Assembly (NCBI GenBank): GCA_021295775.1
Contig: JAGWBS010000012.1
Coordinates: 1-45,998 of the forward strand
Direction of reading: 5' to 3'
Source of the DNA: Pseudomonadota bacterium
GTDB taxonomy: Bacteria > Myxococcota_A > UBA9160 > SZUA-336
DNA: 45,998 nucleotides
Shown: positions 1 to 8,267 of the stretch, in pieces
Layout of the letters: each line of letters opens with the position of its first letter
Position numbering within the stretch: position 1 is the stretch's first letter
The notes under the pieces: generated by a model
What the model was told of the DNA's origin: nothing
Databases searched by the model: none
The model's input: the letters and a program-made list of their open reading frames with translations, nothing else
Translations under genes and position numbers: made by a program

Positions 1-34
1 CCCCCCCCGCCCCCCCCCGCCCCCAACCCCTCCC

Positions 35-1156
35 CTACCCGCCCGAGTACCCCCGCGGCACGCGCGCGCCGATCCTGGTCAGGATCTCGTAGGAGATCGT
101 GCCGGCGGCGTCCGCCAGCTGTTCGACCGGGATGCTCCGGCCGGAGTCCCGGCCGAAGACCAGCAGCGGGTCTCCGACTTCGACGCCGGCCCCCTCCGCC
201 TCGGCGCAGATCAGGTCGCAGGAGACGCGTCCCGCCAGCGGCAGGCGCGCGCCGGCCGCGCCCAGCCGGAAGCCGGAGGCGGCGCGGGGGAAGCCGTCGG
301 CGTAGCCCAGCGCCGCGGTGACGATGTGGGTCGGCCCCTCGGCCCGGTACTCCCCGCCGTAGCCGACGGTGGCGCCGGCGGGGACCGTCTTGGCGTGGCA
401 GACCCGTGCCCACAGGCTCATCACGGGCTCCAGCGGCAGACCGCGTTCCAGCGTGGGCTGGGCGCCGTACAGGGCGATGCCGGGGCGAACCGCGCTGGCG
501 TCGGGCCAGCAGCCGCGGGCGATTCCGGCCGAGTTGTCGCAGTGGATCCAGCGCGGCTCCAGCCCACCGTCGCGCAGCAGCGCCAGGGCTTCGCCGAGGC
601 GCCGGCGCTGCAGCTCGGTCCGCGGCGAGCGGGCGTCGTCGGCCTCGGCCAGGTGGGTCATCAGCCCGACCGGCTCGCGCGAGGGGCTCTGGCGCAGAAT
701 CGCGACGGCGCGCTGAACTTCGTCGGGGGCGAGCCCGACGCGCCCCATTCCGGTGTCCAGCTTCAGGTGGACGCGCGCGGGCCGGCCCGAGCGGCGCGCG
801 CCGGCGGCGTAAAGCTCCAGCGCCTCCAGGCGGGTGGCGGCGAGGTCCAGGTCGAGCGCCAGGCAGCTCTCGACTTCGGCGGCGTCGAGCAGCGGACCCA
901 GGAGCAGGATCGCCGAGTCGATTCCCGCTTCGCGGAGTTGGCGGGCCTCGCCGGGAGTGACCACGGCCAGCATGCCGGCGCCCTCCTCGGCCAGCGAGCG
1001 GGCCACGGGGACGGCGCCGTGTCCGTAGGCGTCGGCCTTGACCACCGCGATCAGCTCGCGCCCGCCGGCTCGCGACTTCAGCCAGCGGTAGTTGCGCCGC
1101 AGGGCGGCCAGGTCGATCTCGGCCCAGGCCCGGTTTTTCGCTTCGCCCTGTCCCAC
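35..1156 (-). CDS. alr: alanine racemase
   Basis: PLP-dependent racemase that makes D-alanine for peptidoglycan in the cytosol. The PLP lysine lies in AVVKADAYGHGA (K40 from the start chosen here), the catalytic tyrosine in TVGYGGEY (Y266), and the family motifs ALGYADGFPR and GRVSCDL follow; the latter is usually GRVSMD. An in-frame ATG lies upstream at 1192, but I prefer the GTG at 1154-1156. It puts the catalytic residues almost exactly at the numbering known for the Geobacillus enzyme (K39/Y265). It also sits seven bases after a TACTTT box and leaves 53 bases to the divergent thiS. The stop at 35-37 is followed only by a C-rich run at the window edge. At 373 aa the length is normal. Identity is secure; the start is less so. 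Confidence 0.95.
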   Translation of the reverse strand: MGQGEAKNRAWAEIDLAALRRNYRWLKSRAGGRELIAVVKADAYGHGAVPVARSLAEEGAGMLAVVTPGEARQLREAGIDSAILLLGPLLDAAEVESCLALDLDLAATRLEALELYAAGARRSGRPARVHLKLDTGMGRVGLAPDEVQRAVAILRQSPSREPVGLMTHLAEADDARSPRTELQRRRLGEALALLRDGGLEPRWIHCDNSAGIARGCWPDASAVRPGIALYGAQPTLERGLPLEPVMSLWARVCHAKTVPAGATVGYGGEYRAEGPTHIVTAALGYADGFPRAASGFRLGAAGARLPLAGRVSCDLICAEAEGAGVEVGDPLLVFGRDSGRSIPVEQLADAAGTISYEILTRIGARVPRGYSGG

Positions 1157-1163
1157 TCGCCTC

Positions 1164-1169
1164 AAAGTA
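1164..1169 (-). promoter_or_regulatory. -10-like TACTTT box close to the alr start
   Basis: TACTTT lies seven bases upstream of the proposed GTG start of alr. There is no recognisable -35 at the usual distance. The spacing would give a leaderless or nearly leaderless transcript. It matches the arrangement at six other genes in the window. Confidence 0.4.
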
Positions 1170-1209
1170 GCGGTTGTCCGCGCGCTTCCCATCGGATAAC
1201 CCTTGTCGG

Positions 1210-1409
1210 GTGAAGTTCGAGTTGAACGGCGAAGCGCGCGAGGCGCCGGATTCCCTGTCGGTGTTGGAGCTGCTCGAGCGCCACGGCCTGCAGGGGCGCC
1301 GGGTCGCGGTCGCGATCAACGCCGAAGTCGTTCCCAAGTCGCGCTTCCGCGAAGTCGAAATAGCCGAAGGCGACCGGATCGAAGTGATCCAGGCCGTCGG
1401 AGGGGGCTG

Positions 1410-1410
<1 letters not shown>
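1210..1410 (+). CDS. thiS: sulfur carrier protein ThiS
   Basis: Small ubiquitin-like sulfur carrier for thiazole synthesis. The protein has 66 aa with the beta-grasp pattern (start VKFELNGE, then [11 protein letters not shown]) and ends in the obligatory Gly-Gly tail (AVGGG), whose last glycine is thiocarboxylated. The GTG at 1210 fits the family start; an ATG 12 codons upstream would add an atypical extension running into the alr control region. The stop overlaps the thiG start (ATGA-type, 1408-1412), so the two are translationally coupled. No adenylating ThiF and no ThiH or ThiO is present in the window. The space upstream is too short for a TPP riboswitch. Confidence 0.93.
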
Positions 1411-2185
<775 letters not shown>

Positions 2186-2189
<4 letters not shown>

Positions 2190-2809
2190 TCGGACGGCTC
2201 TGCTACATCGCGGACGGAAACAGGGCCACGGCCGGACGGCCGCTGGAGCCGGTCGTGCGCGAGCTGGCGGCGGGCGGGGTCGAGATGGTGATCGTGCGTC
2301 AGTTCGACTGGAGCGCGAGCCGCTGGCGCGAGCTGGCGGAAGCGCTGGCGCCGCTGAGGTGGCGGGGCCTGCGCGTGCTGGCCAGCCGCCGACTGGACCT
2401 GGCGCGAGCTCTCGGGCTCGACGGCGTCCACCTGGCGGCGGACGCGGTCGACGTGACCCGGGCGCGGGCCTGGCTGGGCGACGGCGCGCTGGTCGGCTAC
2501 TCCGCGCACTCCGGCGACGAGGCGCGCCGCGCCGCCGGCGAAGGCGCGGACTACGTCACGCTCTCGCCGATCTACCCCACGAGTTCCAAGCCGGGCGAGC
2601 CGGGGCGCGGCTGCGCATGGCTTGCGGAAGCGACGCGGGATCTCGACATTCCCGCCCTCGCCCTGGGCGGAGTCACGCCGGCCCGCACCGCGGAGGTGCT
2701 GGCGGCGGGCGCCTGGGGGGTGGCCGCGGTGACGGCCCTCGGAGCGGTCGAAGACCCGGCGCGCGCCGCGGGCGAATTCGCCGGGGAGTTGGGGAGAGCG
2801 GAGCGATGA
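2186..2809 (+). CDS. thiE: ThiE/TenI-family thiamine phosphate synthase-like protein
   Basis: TIM-barrel protein of the ThiE/TenI superfamily, 207 aa, starting with a GTG that overlaps the thiG stop. Its place after thiSG suggests joining of the thiazole and pyrimidine moieties. Supporting motifs are [20 protein letters not shown] (Thr and Lys of the pyrophosphate site kept) and the phosphate loop [19 protein letters not shown]. Several usual active-site residues are changed. The REKD motif reads RQFD, so the lysine is lost. The NDR motif reads SRRLD, so Asn and the metal-binding Asp are lost. GQDD reads AADA. It also lacks the TenI histidine (GH in that loop is SP). It is either a divergent ThiE or a protein with an altered role, so the symbol is tentative. 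Confidence 0.75.
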
Positions 2810-4167
2810 AGCGAGTCCTGCTGGCGGCCTTGGGAGGAGCGCTGCTGGCCGGCGCCGGCGCGGCGACGGCCAGCGACGCGCTCGACCAGCTCCAGCAGCG
2901 GATCATCGAGGTCAACCGGCAGGTCTCGCCCTCGGTGGTGCACATCGAGGCCGCGATTCGCGCCAACAACCGCGGCAAGATCGTCACGGGCTCGGGCTTC
3001 CTCACCGACCCGGCGGGCGTGGTCCTGACCAACTGGCACGTGGTCGACCGCGCCCGCAAGGTCAGCGTGATCGTCCCCGGGCGCACGGGCCGCTACCTGG
3101 CCGAGGTCGTCGGCAGCGACAAGCAGACCGATCTGGCGGTGCTGCGCCTGGAGCCGCGCGACGGCGACGAGCCCTTCCCCGTGCCGATCCTGGGCGATTC
3201 CGACACGCTTTCGGTCGGCGAGTGGGTGCTGGCGATCGGCAATCCCTACGGCCTGGAAGGCACGGTCTCGCTGGGCATCGTGTCGGGCAAGGGCCGGGAC
3301 CTGAAGTCGTCCCAGATCCTCAACGCCTTCATCCAGACCGACGCGATGATCGACCAGGGTTCGTCGGGCGGACCGCTGCTCAATCTCCGCGGCGAGGTGG
3401 TCGGCGTCAACTCGCGCGGCCAGGGACGCGGCATCGGCTTCACAATTCCGATCAACACCGCCAAGCGCGTGACCTCCGACCTGCTGGGAGAGGGCCGCAT
3501 CGCGCGGGCCTACCTGGGCGTCACCATCCAGCCGCTCGACCGCGAACTCGCCGCCTACTGGAACATCCCCGACACGCACGGTGCGGTGGTCGGCTCGGTC
3601 AGCCGCGGCTCCCCGGCGGAAGCCGCCGGGCTGGCGGTGGGCGACATCATCACGCGCCTCGACGACCAGGCGGTGAAGGCGGAAAAGGACGAGGACCTGG
3701 GCCGGTTCCAGCGCAAGGTGGCGCGCATGCCGGTCGGACAGAGCGTGGAGCTCGAACTGCTGCGTGGCGGAAAGTCGCGGGTCGTGCTCGCCGAACTCTC
3801 GCGTCAGCCCAAGGTCGTGCCCGACGAGGAGGAGACGGACTTCGGCTTCACGGTGCAGGAACTCACCGAGGAGCTCTACCGCCGCAACCGGCTCGACCGG
3901 CGCGACGGCGTGCTGGTCTCCTTCGTGGAGCGCGGGTCCGAGGCCGCCGAGGCGGCGATGGCCAAGGGCGACATGATCGTCGAGCTGCAGGGCCGGCCGA
4001 TCCGCCGGATCGAGGACTTCCGCCTGGTTCTGGACGAAGTCCCCAAGGGCCAGCCCTTCCTGGTGCGGGCCCTGCGCGGCCACGACACGCGCTTCATGCT
4101 GATCTCGCCGGGCGACGGCGACCTACAGGCCTCCCCGGAGCCCCAGGCTCCGCCGAGCGGGTCCTGA
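2806..4167 (+). CDS. HtrA/Deg-family periplasmic serine protease (first of three)
   Basis: S1C trypsin-like protease of 453 aa with an N-terminal signal peptide ([20 protein letters not shown], likely cut after ATA). The catalytic triad is visible: H78 in NWHVV, D109 in TDLAVL, S187 in GSSGGPL. The serine motif is GSSGGP rather than the usual GNSGGP. Two PDZ regions follow, about residues 240-340 (AYLGVTIQPL, GSPAEAAGLAVGDII) and 360-440 (VERGSEAAEAAMAKGDMIV). ATG 2806 overlaps the thiE stop. It probably acts in periplasmic protein quality control. DegP, DegQ and DegS cannot be told apart here; two PDZ regions argue against DegS. Confidence 0.93.
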   Translation: MKRVLLAALGGALLAGAGAATASDALDQLQQRIIEVNRQVSPSVVHIEAAIRANNRGKIVTGSGFLTDPAGVVLTNWHVVDRARKVSVIVPGRTGRYLAEVVGSDKQTDLAVLRLEPRDGDEPFPVPILGDSDTLSVGEWVLAIGNPYGLEGTVSLGIVSGKGRDLKSSQILNAFIQTDAMIDQGSSGGPLLNLRGEVVGVNSRGQGRGIGFTIPINTAKRVTSDLLGEGRIARAYLGVTIQPLDRELAAYWNIPDTHGAVVGSVSRGSPAEAAGLAVGDIITRLDDQAVKAEKDEDLGRFQRKVARMPVGQSVELELLRGGKSRVVLAELSRQPKVVPDEEETDFGFTVQELTEELYRRNRLDRRDGVLVSFVERGSEAAEAAMAKGDMIVELQGRPIRRIEDFRLVLDEVPKGQPFLVRALRGHDTRFMLISPGDGDLQASPEPQAPPSGS

Positions 4168-4187
4168 GCGGAACGGTCGGCGAAGCT

Positions 4188-5561
4188 TTGTCGGCCCGCC
4201 GCTGGACAGGACGACTCGCTGGCGCCGCCGTCCTGGCGTGCCTGGCCGCCGCGCCGGACGCGCCCGGCAGCGACCCGCATGCGCGGCGCACGCCGGTCGT
4301 GCGGGCGGTCGAGCGCGTCGCGCCGGCCACGGTCAGCATCACCAGCACCCAGCGGCGGAGCCGGGGCGCGAACCCGTTCTTTCGCGGCGACCCGTTCTTC
4401 GACGACTTCTGGGAGCGCTTCTTCGGCGCCGATCCGCGCGCGGCGCAGAGCCTGGGCAGCGGGGTGATCGTCGACGACCGGGGGCACGTGCTCACCAACG
4501 CGCACGTGGTCGAGCGCGCCGCCGAGACCCGCGTCAGCCTGGCGGACGGGCGCGAGTTCTCCGGCGAGATCGTCGGCGCCGATCCCAACAACGACCTGGC
4601 GATCCTGCGCATCCAGGCGGACGAGCCGCTCCCGGTGGCGCCGCTGGGGGACTCGGACGGCGCGCTGATCGGCGAGACGGTGATCGCGATCGGCAACCCC
4701 TTCGGCCTCAGCCACACCGTGACCACGGGAGTGCTGTCGGCGGTTCAGCGCAGCGTGGAGTCGCGCCAGCGGACCTATCACGGCTTCCTGCAGACCGATG
4801 CCAGCATCAATCCGGGCAACTCCGGCGGCCCGCTGGTCAACGTCGACGGTCAGGTGATCGGCATCAATACGGCGATCCTGGGCGGCGACGCCGAGGGCAT
4901 CGGCTTCGCCATCCCGTCCAACCGCGCCAAGCGCATCATGAGCGCGCTGATCGATCACGGAGAGATCGCGCCCACCTGGCTGGGACTGGTGCTGCAGGAA
5001 TTGACGCCCGATCTGCGCCGCAGCCTCGGCGCCCGGGCCCGGGCCGGCGCGCTGGTCTCGCGCGTGCTGGACGAGTCGCCGGCCCTGCGGGCGGGGCTGG
5101 CGCGCGGCGACATCGTGGTGGAGCTCGACGGCACGCCGGTGCGCTCGCGCAGCGGCTACTTCCAGCTCCTGAGCAGCCTGACGGACGGCGGGCGGACCGA
5201 AATCGAGATCGAGCGCGAGGGCGAACGGCGGGCGCTGCAGGTCACGGCCCAGGCCTTTCCGGACTCCCGCGCGGACGAACTCGCGAAGATTCTGCTCGGA
5301 ATCAGCGTCTCACACCCGAAAACGGTGCTGCTGCCCCGGCAAAGGGCCGTCGGACTGACGATCGCGGCGGTCGTGCCCAACGGCACGGCCGAGCAGAAGG
5401 GAATTCGAACCGGCGACGTGCTGCTGCAACTCGACGGTCAGCGCACCGAAGACCGGCAGGCGTACCGGGCGGCGGTCCGCCGGGCGCGCAGCCGGCCGGC
5501 GATCTCGGCCTGGGTGGCGCGGGGTAGTAGAGTGGGGCGGATCATCCTCGAGCTGCCTTAG
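4188..5561 (+). CDS. HtrA/Deg-family periplasmic serine protease (second of three)
   Basis: S1C protease of about 457 aa. I chose TTG 4188 because it yields a clean signal peptide (MSARRWTGRLAGAAVLACLA). No ATG or GTG is available between the previous stop and the mature region, and a CTG at 4164 is an alternative. The protease domain has an LA-loop rich in Phe (NPFFRGDPFFDDFWERFFG), as in DegP/DegQ. The triad is H106 (NAHVV), D136 (NNDLAIL) and S212 (GNSGGPL). Two PDZ regions follow (WLGLVLQEL with SPALRAGLARGDIV, then PNGTAEQKGIRTGDVLLQL). Its gene begins 20 bases after the first protease and is probably co-transcribed. Confidence 0.9.
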   Translation: MSARRWTGRLAGAAVLACLAAAPDAPGSDPHARRTPVVRAVERVAPATVSITSTQRRSRGANPFFRGDPFFDDFWERFFGADPRAAQSLGSGVIVDDRGHVLTNAHVVERAAETRVSLADGREFSGEIVGADPNNDLAILRIQADEPLPVAPLGDSDGALIGETVIAIGNPFGLSHTVTTGVLSAVQRSVESRQRTYHGFLQTDASINPGNSGGPLVNVDGQVIGINTAILGGDAEGIGFAIPSNRAKRIMSALIDHGEIAPTWLGLVLQELTPDLRRSLGARARAGALVSRVLDESPALRAGLARGDIVVELDGTPVRSRSGYFQLLSSLTDGGRTEIEIEREGERRALQVTAQAFPDSRADELAKILLGISVSHPKTVLLPRQRAVGLTIAAVVPNGTAEQKGIRTGDVLLQLDGQRTEDRQAYRAAVRRARSRPAISAWVARGSRVGRIILELP

Positions 5562-5585
5562 GCGGGCTCGAAACGCGGAGAGAAG

Positions 5586-7067
5586 ATGAACATGAAGAGC
5601 GCAACCGCGTGGATCCTGGCGGCAGGCATCGCGGCGGCCGCGGCGCTGGTCCTCCAGCCCTTCGGCCTGAGCGTGGAGCTGAATTCGAACGACGCCAGCG
5701 CGCGCGTGCTGGGCCAGCCGTTCTGGAGCGAGCAGACCGCGACGGAAACCGGCGCCGGCCCGCAGGCGTTCGCCGACCTGGCCGAGGCGCTCTCGCCGTC
5801 GGTGGTGCACATCGAAGTCGAGCAGGTCGAGACGCGCGAGCGCGGGCCGTCGTTCGAGTTCTTCGGCCCCTGGCCCTTCGGTCCCCAGCAGAGCCCGCGC
5901 GGCCGCCCGGTGCGCGCGGCCGGCTCGGGCTTCGTGATCTCCGAAGACGGCTTCATCGTGACCAACAACCACGTGGTCGAACGCGCCGAAGAGGTCAAGG
6001 TCTCCCTGCGGGACGGACGCGAACTGCCGGCGGAGATCGTGGGCACCGACCCGAAGACGGACCTGGCGCTGCTCAAGGTCGAGGCCGATGACCTGTCGGT
6101 GGCCGCGCTGGGCGACTCCGACTCGCTGCGCGTGGGGGAGTGGGTGGTCGCGATCGGCAATCCGCTGGGGCTCGACCACACGGTCACGGTCGGCATCCTG
6201 TCCGCCAAGGGCCGCAAGCAGATCGGCCCGGAGCGGATCGTCAGCCAGTACGACGACTTCCTGCAGACCGACGCCAGCATCAACCCGGGCAACTCCGGCG
6301 GCCCGCTGATCGACATGCAGGGCCGCGTGGTGGGCATCAACACCGCCATCGTCAATCCGATGAAGGCCTCGGGCATCGGCTTCGCGATTCCGATCAACCT
6401 GGCCAAGGAGCTGCTGCCGCAGCTTCGCGATCGGGGGCACGTGACGCGGGGCTGGCTGGGCGTGTCGATCCAGAAGGTCGAGCCCGAGTTCGCCGAGAAC
6501 TTCGGCCTGGAAGAGCCCCGCGGCGCGCTGGTCAGCGAGGTGCACGAGAACAGCCCGGCCGAGCGCGCCGAACTGGAGACCGGCGACGTGATCCTGGAGT
6601 TCGGCAACCAGAAGATCCAGGACGTGGACGATCTGCCGCGGATCGTGGCGGCGACGCCTCCGGGGACCGAAGTCGATATGCGGGTGTTCCGCGACGGCCG
6701 GATCGAGAACCTCACGGCCGTGCTCGAGAAGATGGACGAGGAGGGGACGGTCGTGCGGCCCGCGTTCCAGGAGTCGCCCACGCGCGAGTGGGGCTTCGAA
6801 GCGCAGCCGCTGACGGGCGAACTCGCCGAGCGCCTGCGCATCGAAGAGAACATCGAGGGGATGGTGGTCTCCGGCGTGGAGCCGGGCTCGGACGCGGCCG
6901 AGAAGGGACTGCGGCGGGGGGACGTGATCCTGGAGGTGAACCGCAGCGAAGTGTCCAGCCCGCGCGAACTCACGCGGGCGCTGAGCGAAGCGGACGAGCA
7001 CGCCGTGCTGCTGATCTACAGCGGCGGCAGCACCCGCTACATCGCGATCCGCAAGGCCGACTCCTAG
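5586..7067 (+). CDS. HtrA/DegP-family periplasmic serine protease (third of three)
   Basis: The most canonical of the three S1C proteases, 493 aa. A signal anchor or peptide (residues 8-25) leads into an acidic linker and an LA-loop (EFFGPWPFGPQQ). The triad is H129 (NNHVV), D159 (TDLALL) and S237 (GNSGGPL). PDZ1 starts at GWLGVSIQKVEPEF with SPAERAELETGDVILEF; PDZ2 holds PGSDAAEKGLRRGDVILEVN. It is preceded by a purine-rich GGAGAAG ribosome site and lies 24 bases after the second protease. The likely role is folding-stress protease/chaperone in the periplasm. The 219-base region after its stop carries a large inverted repeat. Confidence 0.95.
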   Translation: MNMKSATAWILAAGIAAAAALVLQPFGLSVELNSNDASARVLGQPFWSEQTATETGAGPQAFADLAEALSPSVVHIEVEQVETRERGPSFEFFGPWPFGPQQSPRGRPVRAAGSGFVISEDGFIVTNNHVVERAEEVKVSLRDGRELPAEIVGTDPKTDLALLKVEADDLSVAALGDSDSLRVGEWVVAIGNPLGLDHTVTVGILSAKGRKQIGPERIVSQYDDFLQTDASINPGNSGGPLIDMQGRVVGINTAIVNPMKASGIGFAIPINLAKELLPQLRDRGHVTRGWLGVSIQKVEPEFAENFGLEEPRGALVSEVHENSPAERAELETGDVILEFGNQKIQDVDDLPRIVAATPPGTEVDMRVFRDGRIENLTAVLEKMDEEGTVVRPAFQESPTREWGFEAQPLTGELAERLRIEENIEGMVVSGVEPGSDAAEKGLRRGDVILEVNRSEVSSPRELTRALSEADEHAVLLIYSGGSTRYIAIRKADS

Positions 7068-7100
7068 GGCGGGCCGGGATCCATCGAGTTCGTGGGGCGC

Positions 7101-7179
7101 GGTCCGGGATGTCCTCGCCGGGCGACGGGTCCCCTCCGCTTCGCTTCGACCCGACCGCCCGGCGAGGACATCCCGGACC
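7101..7179. repeat. 24-bp perfect inverted repeat / large hairpin
   Basis: Arms at 7101-7124 (beginning ggtccgggatgtcctcgcc) and 7156-7179 are perfectly complementary. A second stem of six pairs (7126-7131 with 7148-7153) is nested inside, closing a 16-base loop. The hairpin sits 33 bases after the third htrA stop and 107 before the next start. No T-run follows it, so it is not a textbook intrinsic terminator. It could still end transcription, stabilise the protease mRNA, or be a copy of a dispersed palindromic element. Confidence 0.85.
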
Positions 7180-7274
7180 GCTGGATGGAGAGGGACGGAC
7201 TTTGAACGCTCCGGTGCCTTGGGGCGGAAGCAGGCGTGGGCGCTGCCGTGCCCCGGGTTCTGAGGCGCGGCTGG

Positions 7275-7280
7275 TAGACT
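7275..7280 (+). promoter_or_regulatory. extended -10 (TGG-TAGACT) close to the hydrolase start
   Basis: TAGACT with an upstream TG one base away ends six bases before the GTG at 7287. No Shine-Dalgarno fits in the remaining space. This suggests leaderless initiation. Confidence 0.45.
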
Positions 7281-7286
7281 CCCCGC

Positions 7287-8144
7287 GTGCCGCCCGAGAC
7301 GCTCCGCCTGACCGGCCGCGACGGCCTCGCCCTCCACGCCCTGGAGTGGAGCCGCGAGGGCACCGCCATGCTCTTCCTGCACGGCTTTTCCAACAGTTGC
7401 CGCGTCTGGGACGACGTCGCTCCGGCGATGGCGCCGTACTACCGCGTGCTGGCGCTCGACCAGCGCGGACACGGGGATTCCGACCACGATCCGGAGGGGC
7501 GCTACGACCCCGAGTCGATGGCCGGCGACGTCGAGGCCGTGCTGGAACAGCTCGGGATCGGACGCCTGGTGCTGGTCGGACACTCGATGGGCGGCCGCGT
7601 CTCGATCGAGTTCGCCGGCCTGCACCCCGAGCGCCTGGCCGGCCTGGTGCTGGTCGACATCGGCCCGGAGAACGACCCCCGCGGCGAAATCCGCATCCGC
7701 CAGGACAACGAACAGCAGGAATGGACCTACGCCTCGGTGGAGCGGTACCAGCGGGTCCTGACGCGGCAGTACCCCGAGACCGCCTCCGACGTGCTCGACC
7801 GCATGGCGCGGCACTGGACGCGCCGGCGCGACGACGGCCGCTTCGAGCTCAAGCTGGACACCCGCTTCATGGCCGGCCGCGATTCAGGCCCCGACGCCGA
7901 AGCCCGGCGCCGGGAGCAGACCCGCCAAGCCTGGGACATCCTGCGCAAGCTGCCCTGCCCCACCCTGGTCGTGCGCGGCGCGGCCTCCGACATCCTGTCG
8001 CCCGACACCGCCGACGAAATGGTCGACGAAGCCCTGCCCGACGGCACTCTAGAGGTCGTCCCCCAGGCGGCGCACTCCGTCATGCTCGACAACCCCGAAG
8101 GCTTCAAACGCGCCCTGTCCCGCTTCGCCCTGGGCGAGGACTGA
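7287..8144 (+). CDS. alpha/beta-fold hydrolase
   Basis: 285-aa alpha/beta hydrolase of the epoxide-hydrolase/C-C-hydrolase-like group. Visible features are the oxyanion segment LFLHGFSNS, LALDQRGHGDS, the nucleophile elbow GHSMGG (S100), a helical lid with many charged residues around 125-205, the acid in GAASDILS, and the catalytic histidine in QAAHSVMLDNP. It has no signal peptide and is probably cytosolic. The substrate cannot be inferred. It is a single gene with its own apparent promoter, convergent with the next gene. The GTG start is supported by the protein beginning directly with the first beta strand. Confidence 0.88.
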   Translation: MPPETLRLTGRDGLALHALEWSREGTAMLFLHGFSNSCRVWDDVAPAMAPYYRVLALDQRGHGDSDHDPEGRYDPESMAGDVEAVLEQLGIGRLVLVGHSMGGRVSIEFAGLHPERLAGLVLVDIGPENDPRGEIRIRQDNEQQEWTYASVERYQRVLTRQYPETASDVLDRMARHWTRRRDDGRFELKLDTRFMAGRDSGPDAEARRREQTRQAWDILRKLPCPTLVVRGAASDILSPDTADEMVDEALPDGTLEVVPQAAHSVMLDNPEGFKRALSRFALGED

Positions 8145-8196
8145 CCCGGCGAAACGCCGACAGGCACGGGTTCACCCCCGAACCCGCTCCACGCAA

Positions 8197-8216
8197 GCCG
8201 GGCCGGAAGGCCCGGC
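8197..8216. terminator. 8-bp stem with GGAA tetraloop between convergent genes
   Basis: Arms gccgggcc (8197-8204) and ggcccggc (8209-8216) enclose ggaa, a GNRA-type loop. It lies between two converging genes, 52 bases after the hydrolase stop. No T-run follows on either strand, so a bidirectional terminator is only inferred. Confidence 0.4.
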
Positions 8217-8253
8217 GCGCAGCGAGGCGAAGCCGAGCGAAGGGCGGGTGGCG

Positions 8254-8267
8254 GGGGGCTAGCCCCC
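8254..8267. repeat. 14-bp palindrome spanning a stop codon
   Basis: gggggctagccccc is a perfect palindrome, and its central cta is the stop codon of the minus-strand oxidoreductase. It may add to transcript ending between the convergent genes, or be a chance product of GC-rich sequence. Confidence 0.4.

Noticed and set aside
1157..1209. TPP riboswitch ahead of thiS
   Set aside because: Only about 53 bases lie between the alr and thiS starts, too short for a THI element, and its conserved CUGAGA and related boxes are absent.
2572..4083. Long minus-strand open frame (about 500 codons) opposite the first htrA gene, and similar ones at 5310-7814, 11586-13598 and 30805-34230
   Set aside because: In GC-rich genes with GC at third positions, opposite and alternate frames stay open by default. 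These have His/Arg/Gln-rich low-complexity sequence, no ribosome site and no family motif, while the plus (or minus) partner is a clear gene.
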